Shown here: one piece after another, positions 46,819 to 47,352 of the stretch
Layout of the letters: the number at the start of each line of letters is the position of its first letter
How positions within the stretch are numbered: the stretch's first letter is position 1
NCBI GenBank assembly: GCA_017559385.1
Contig: JAFYSK010000042.1
Coordinates: 1-47,352, forward strand
Length of the DNA: 47,352 nt
Direction: 5' to 3'
Source: Paludibacteraceae bacterium
GTDB lineage: Bacteria; Bacteroidota; Bacteroidia; Bacteroidales; Paludibacteraceae
The notes under the pieces: model-generated
The model's input: only the letters and a program-made list of their open reading frames with translations
The model's database searches: none
Told to the model about the DNA's origin: nothing
Made by a program: the position numbers and the translations under genes

Positions 46819-47352
46819 ATGAAACGAGCATTACTTATTCTCCTATGTGCACTCATAAGCACACAAATGTTTTCGGAGACATTATTCGGTTTCTTGTTTC
46901 CTACGCTCGCATACTTAGAGCGTACGACTTGTTATTACCTTGATGGCGACGAGCAAAATAGAACACTCAATAGATTGATTTTTGAGGACAATATATTCAA
47001 AGTGGATGGCATCGAGTATATAGAATACAACGATTTGTGGCTACGCGAAGACACAGAGGGTAGAATCTTAGTTTACAGCGAACCTGCAAAAAAGGATTTG
47101 GTACTTTATGACTTTACACTTGAAGTAGGCGACACCCTCACAACCCTAAATATTGATATGGTTCCTATGACTGAGGGAGACCCGATATTACCAGGACTGA
47201 AACCTGTTGTAGTAGATTATCCTATCTATATTAATGGCGAGTTATCTAGCCCTATTGACACCTTAATCGTAACCGACGTATCAATGGTTATGATGTGCGA
47301 TAGCAACCAGTATAAGAAATGGACTTTCAGCAATGGTATGGAGTATATGGAG
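46819..47352 (+). CDS. Secreted protein of unknown function, partial
   Basis: The frame opens at ATG 46819, 20 bases after the previous stop, and is still open at the right edge (178 codons visible). An N-terminal hydrophobic signal (about 1-18, MKRALLILLCALISTQ) is followed by beta-rich sequence with VLYDFTLEVGDTLT, a phrase typical of Bacteroidales secreted proteins with Fn3-like or T9SS-type ends. The C-terminus cannot be seen. Probably cotranscribed with the LRR protein. Confidence 0.75.
   Translation, partial: MKRALLILLCALISTQMFSETLFGFLFPTLAYLERTTCYYLDGDEQNRTLNRLIFEDNIFKVDGIEYIEYNDLWLREDTEGRILVYSEPAKKDLVLYDFTLEVGDTLTTLNIDMVPMTEGDPILPGLKPVVVDYPIYINGELSSPIDTLIVTDVSMVMMCDSNQYKKWTFSNGMEYME

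Overview
The window reads as a chromosome segment of a member of the order Bacteroidales (phylum Bacteroidota). The evidence is the promoter type (TTG, a 20-base spacer, then TAnnTTTG) in front of many genes, the dominance of lipoproteins and small outer-membrane barrels, FISUMP-type lipoproteins, a radical SAM enzyme with its associated lipoproteins, a DUF3467 protein, DUF5686, DUF5715, and the linkage of a sigma-54-type activator with LptE. Genes with a gut- or rumen-type flavour and the absence of a close match I can name make an uncultured Bacteroidales likely; I cannot fix the family. No rRNA, tRNA, CRISPR array or intact insertion sequence was seen.

Layout. 0-1.6 kb: a MerR regulator running off the left edge, then an 800-base gene-poor stretch with stacked inverted repeats and a small start-less reading frame with a heptapeptide repeat. 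1.6-3.5 kb: a secreted alpha/beta hydrolase and a PH-like membrane protein. 3.6-16.7 kb (all minus strand): an accessory envelope region made of lipoproteins, two FISUMP proteins, a von Willebrand A protein, small barrels, and one apparent operon (9515 down to 3593) in which three related lipoproteins, a TonB-like protein and a radical SAM/SPASM enzyme follow a single visible promoter. 16.9-27 kb: a TPR/HTH regulator, aroC, a degenerate SGNH hydrolase, a glycosyltransferase, DUF3467, a nucleoside phosphorylase, dipeptidyl peptidase III, aroA and a second glycosyltransferase. 27-28 kb (minus): secG, rbfA, rpmH. 28.3-35 kb (plus): sigma-54-type activator, lptE, a LolC/E-type permease, a lipoprotein, xerD and a DUF5686 protein. 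35.1-44.5 kb (minus): an AraC regulator; a five-gene cassette with HPr-kinase-like protein, S24/S26-type peptidase, PqqD-like protein, nucleotidyltransferase and DUF5715; then cysS, nagB and glgB. 44.5-47.35 kb: repeats, an unknown small protein, a leucine-rich-repeat surface protein and a gene cut by the right edge.

The most striking thing not explained by the genes is a set of short dispersed repeat families. One family has a constant flank (GATCTACAG) around a hairpin core whose stem changes in step on both sides. It forms arrays between genes and also sits in frame inside the radical SAM gene and aroA, where both copies encode the same peptide LQRSDLQ. Other families lie in frame inside aroC, aroA, glgB and the HPr-kinase-like gene. 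This resembles the palindromic elements described in Rickettsia that insert into coding genes, but the sequences here are ones I do not recognise.
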